Below the pieces are notes generated by a model, which saw only the letters and a program-made list of their open reading frames with translations, was not told where the DNA came from and made no database searches. Positions 4,841 through 5,237 of a DNA stretch of 5,237 bases are shown here, one piece after another. Location: positions 1 through 5,237 of the forward strand of contig CANHXV010000141.1 in NCBI GenBank assembly GCA_947464665.1. Reading direction: 5' to 3'. The position numbers and the translations under genes are program-made. This DNA is from Comamonadaceae bacterium (GTDB lineage Bacteria; Pseudomonadota; Gammaproteobacteria; Burkholderiales; Burkholderiaceae_C). Position 1 is the first letter of the stretch. Every line of letters begins with the position of its first letter.

Positions 4841-5237
4841 ATGTTGAACCGTCGTGGCAATCTCAAAGCCTTGGCCCTTGCTTCTGCTTTAGTGGCCGGC
4901 AGCTGGTCTTTCTCTGTACAAGCCCAAACGTCTAACACCATCAAAGTGGGCATCTTGCACAGCTTGTCTGGCACCATGGCTATTTCTGAGACCGTGTTGA
5001 AAGACACCGTGTTGATGGCCATCGATGAAATCAACGCCAAGGGTGGTGTGTTGGGCAAAAAACTCGAACCCGTGGTGGTCGATCCTGCTTCCAACTGGCC
5101 TTTGTTTGCTGAAAAAACCAAGCAACTCTTGGGTCAAGACAAAGTGTCCGTGATTTTCGGTTGCTGGACTTCTGTGTCACGCAAGTCTGTGTTGCCAGTG
5201 GTTGAAGAAATGAACGGCTTGCTGTTCTACCCCGTGC
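4841..5237 (+). CDS. urtA: UrtA, urea ABC transporter substrate-binding protein (5' part)
   Basis: The N-terminal 132 residues of a periplasmic binding protein, still open at the window edge. UrtA captures urea in the periplasm and passes it to the UrtBC permease and UrtDE ATPases. Residues 1-28 form a signal peptide: basic MLNRRGNLK, a hydrophobic stretch, then cleavage after VQA (28). The mature part has the type I binding-protein fold start with UrtA-typical blocks: IKVGILHSLSGTMAISE (34-50), AIDEINAKGGVLGKKLEPVVVDPASNW in two parts (60-86), and FGCWTSVSRKSVLPV (106-120), leading to LLFYPV. These separate it from general branched-chain amino acid binders such as LivJ. It is divergent from the urease operon and has its own sigma-54-type promoter. 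urtBCDE probably follow outside the window. Confidence 0.95.
   Translation, partial: MLNRRGNLKALALASALVAGSWSFSVQAQTSNTIKVGILHSLSGTMAISETVLKDTVLMAIDEINAKGGVLGKKLEPVVVDPASNWPLFAEKTKQLLGQDKVSVIFGCWTSVSRKSVLPVVEEMNGLLFYPV

Noticed and set aside
4819..5137. Minus-strand frames opposite urtA
   Set aside because: Shadows of urtA, whose plus-strand translation is clearly the real protein.

Overview
The window is a urea-assimilation locus from what looks like a betaproteobacterium. The style of the UreA/B/C/E/F/G and UrtA proteins suggests Burkholderiales, perhaps a Comamonadaceae or Limnohabitans/Rhodoferax-like freshwater lineage. That placement is a judgement from remembered protein families, not a search result.

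Layout, left to right. A complete tRNA-Ser(UGA) gene lies on the minus strand with an intrinsic terminator right behind it (7-120). An 86-base spacer follows. Next is a tightly packed minus-strand urease operon, read right to left: ureA (4515-4213), ureB (4201-3878), ureC (3875-2133), ureE (2096-1524), ureF (1534-860) and ureG (863-207). Most junctions are a few bases apart or overlap, so this is almost certainly one transcript. The accessory gene ureD/ureH, often found just before ureA, is absent from that position. On the right, after a 325-base divergent intergenic region, urtA (4841 onward, plus strand) begins. It encodes the periplasmic urea-binding protein of the UrtABCDE ABC transporter and is cut by the window edge.

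How it works together: UrtA captures urea in the periplasm for import. UreABC hydrolyses it to ammonia and carbamate/CO2. UreE (nickel donor with a His-rich tail), UreF and UreG (GTPase) mature the di-nickel centre together with UreD, which must be encoded elsewhere.

The most interesting part is the 325-base region between ureA and urtA. It holds a textbook -24/-12 (sigma-54) promoter facing urtA and a second, slightly weaker one facing ureA. Between them is a good NtrC-type dyad, plus a weaker one 30 bp (about three helical turns) away. I infer that one shared NtrC enhancer drives uptake and hydrolysis of urea in both directions under nitrogen limitation. This is a known regulatory logic in a compact arrangement; I saw no evidence of a wholly new system.
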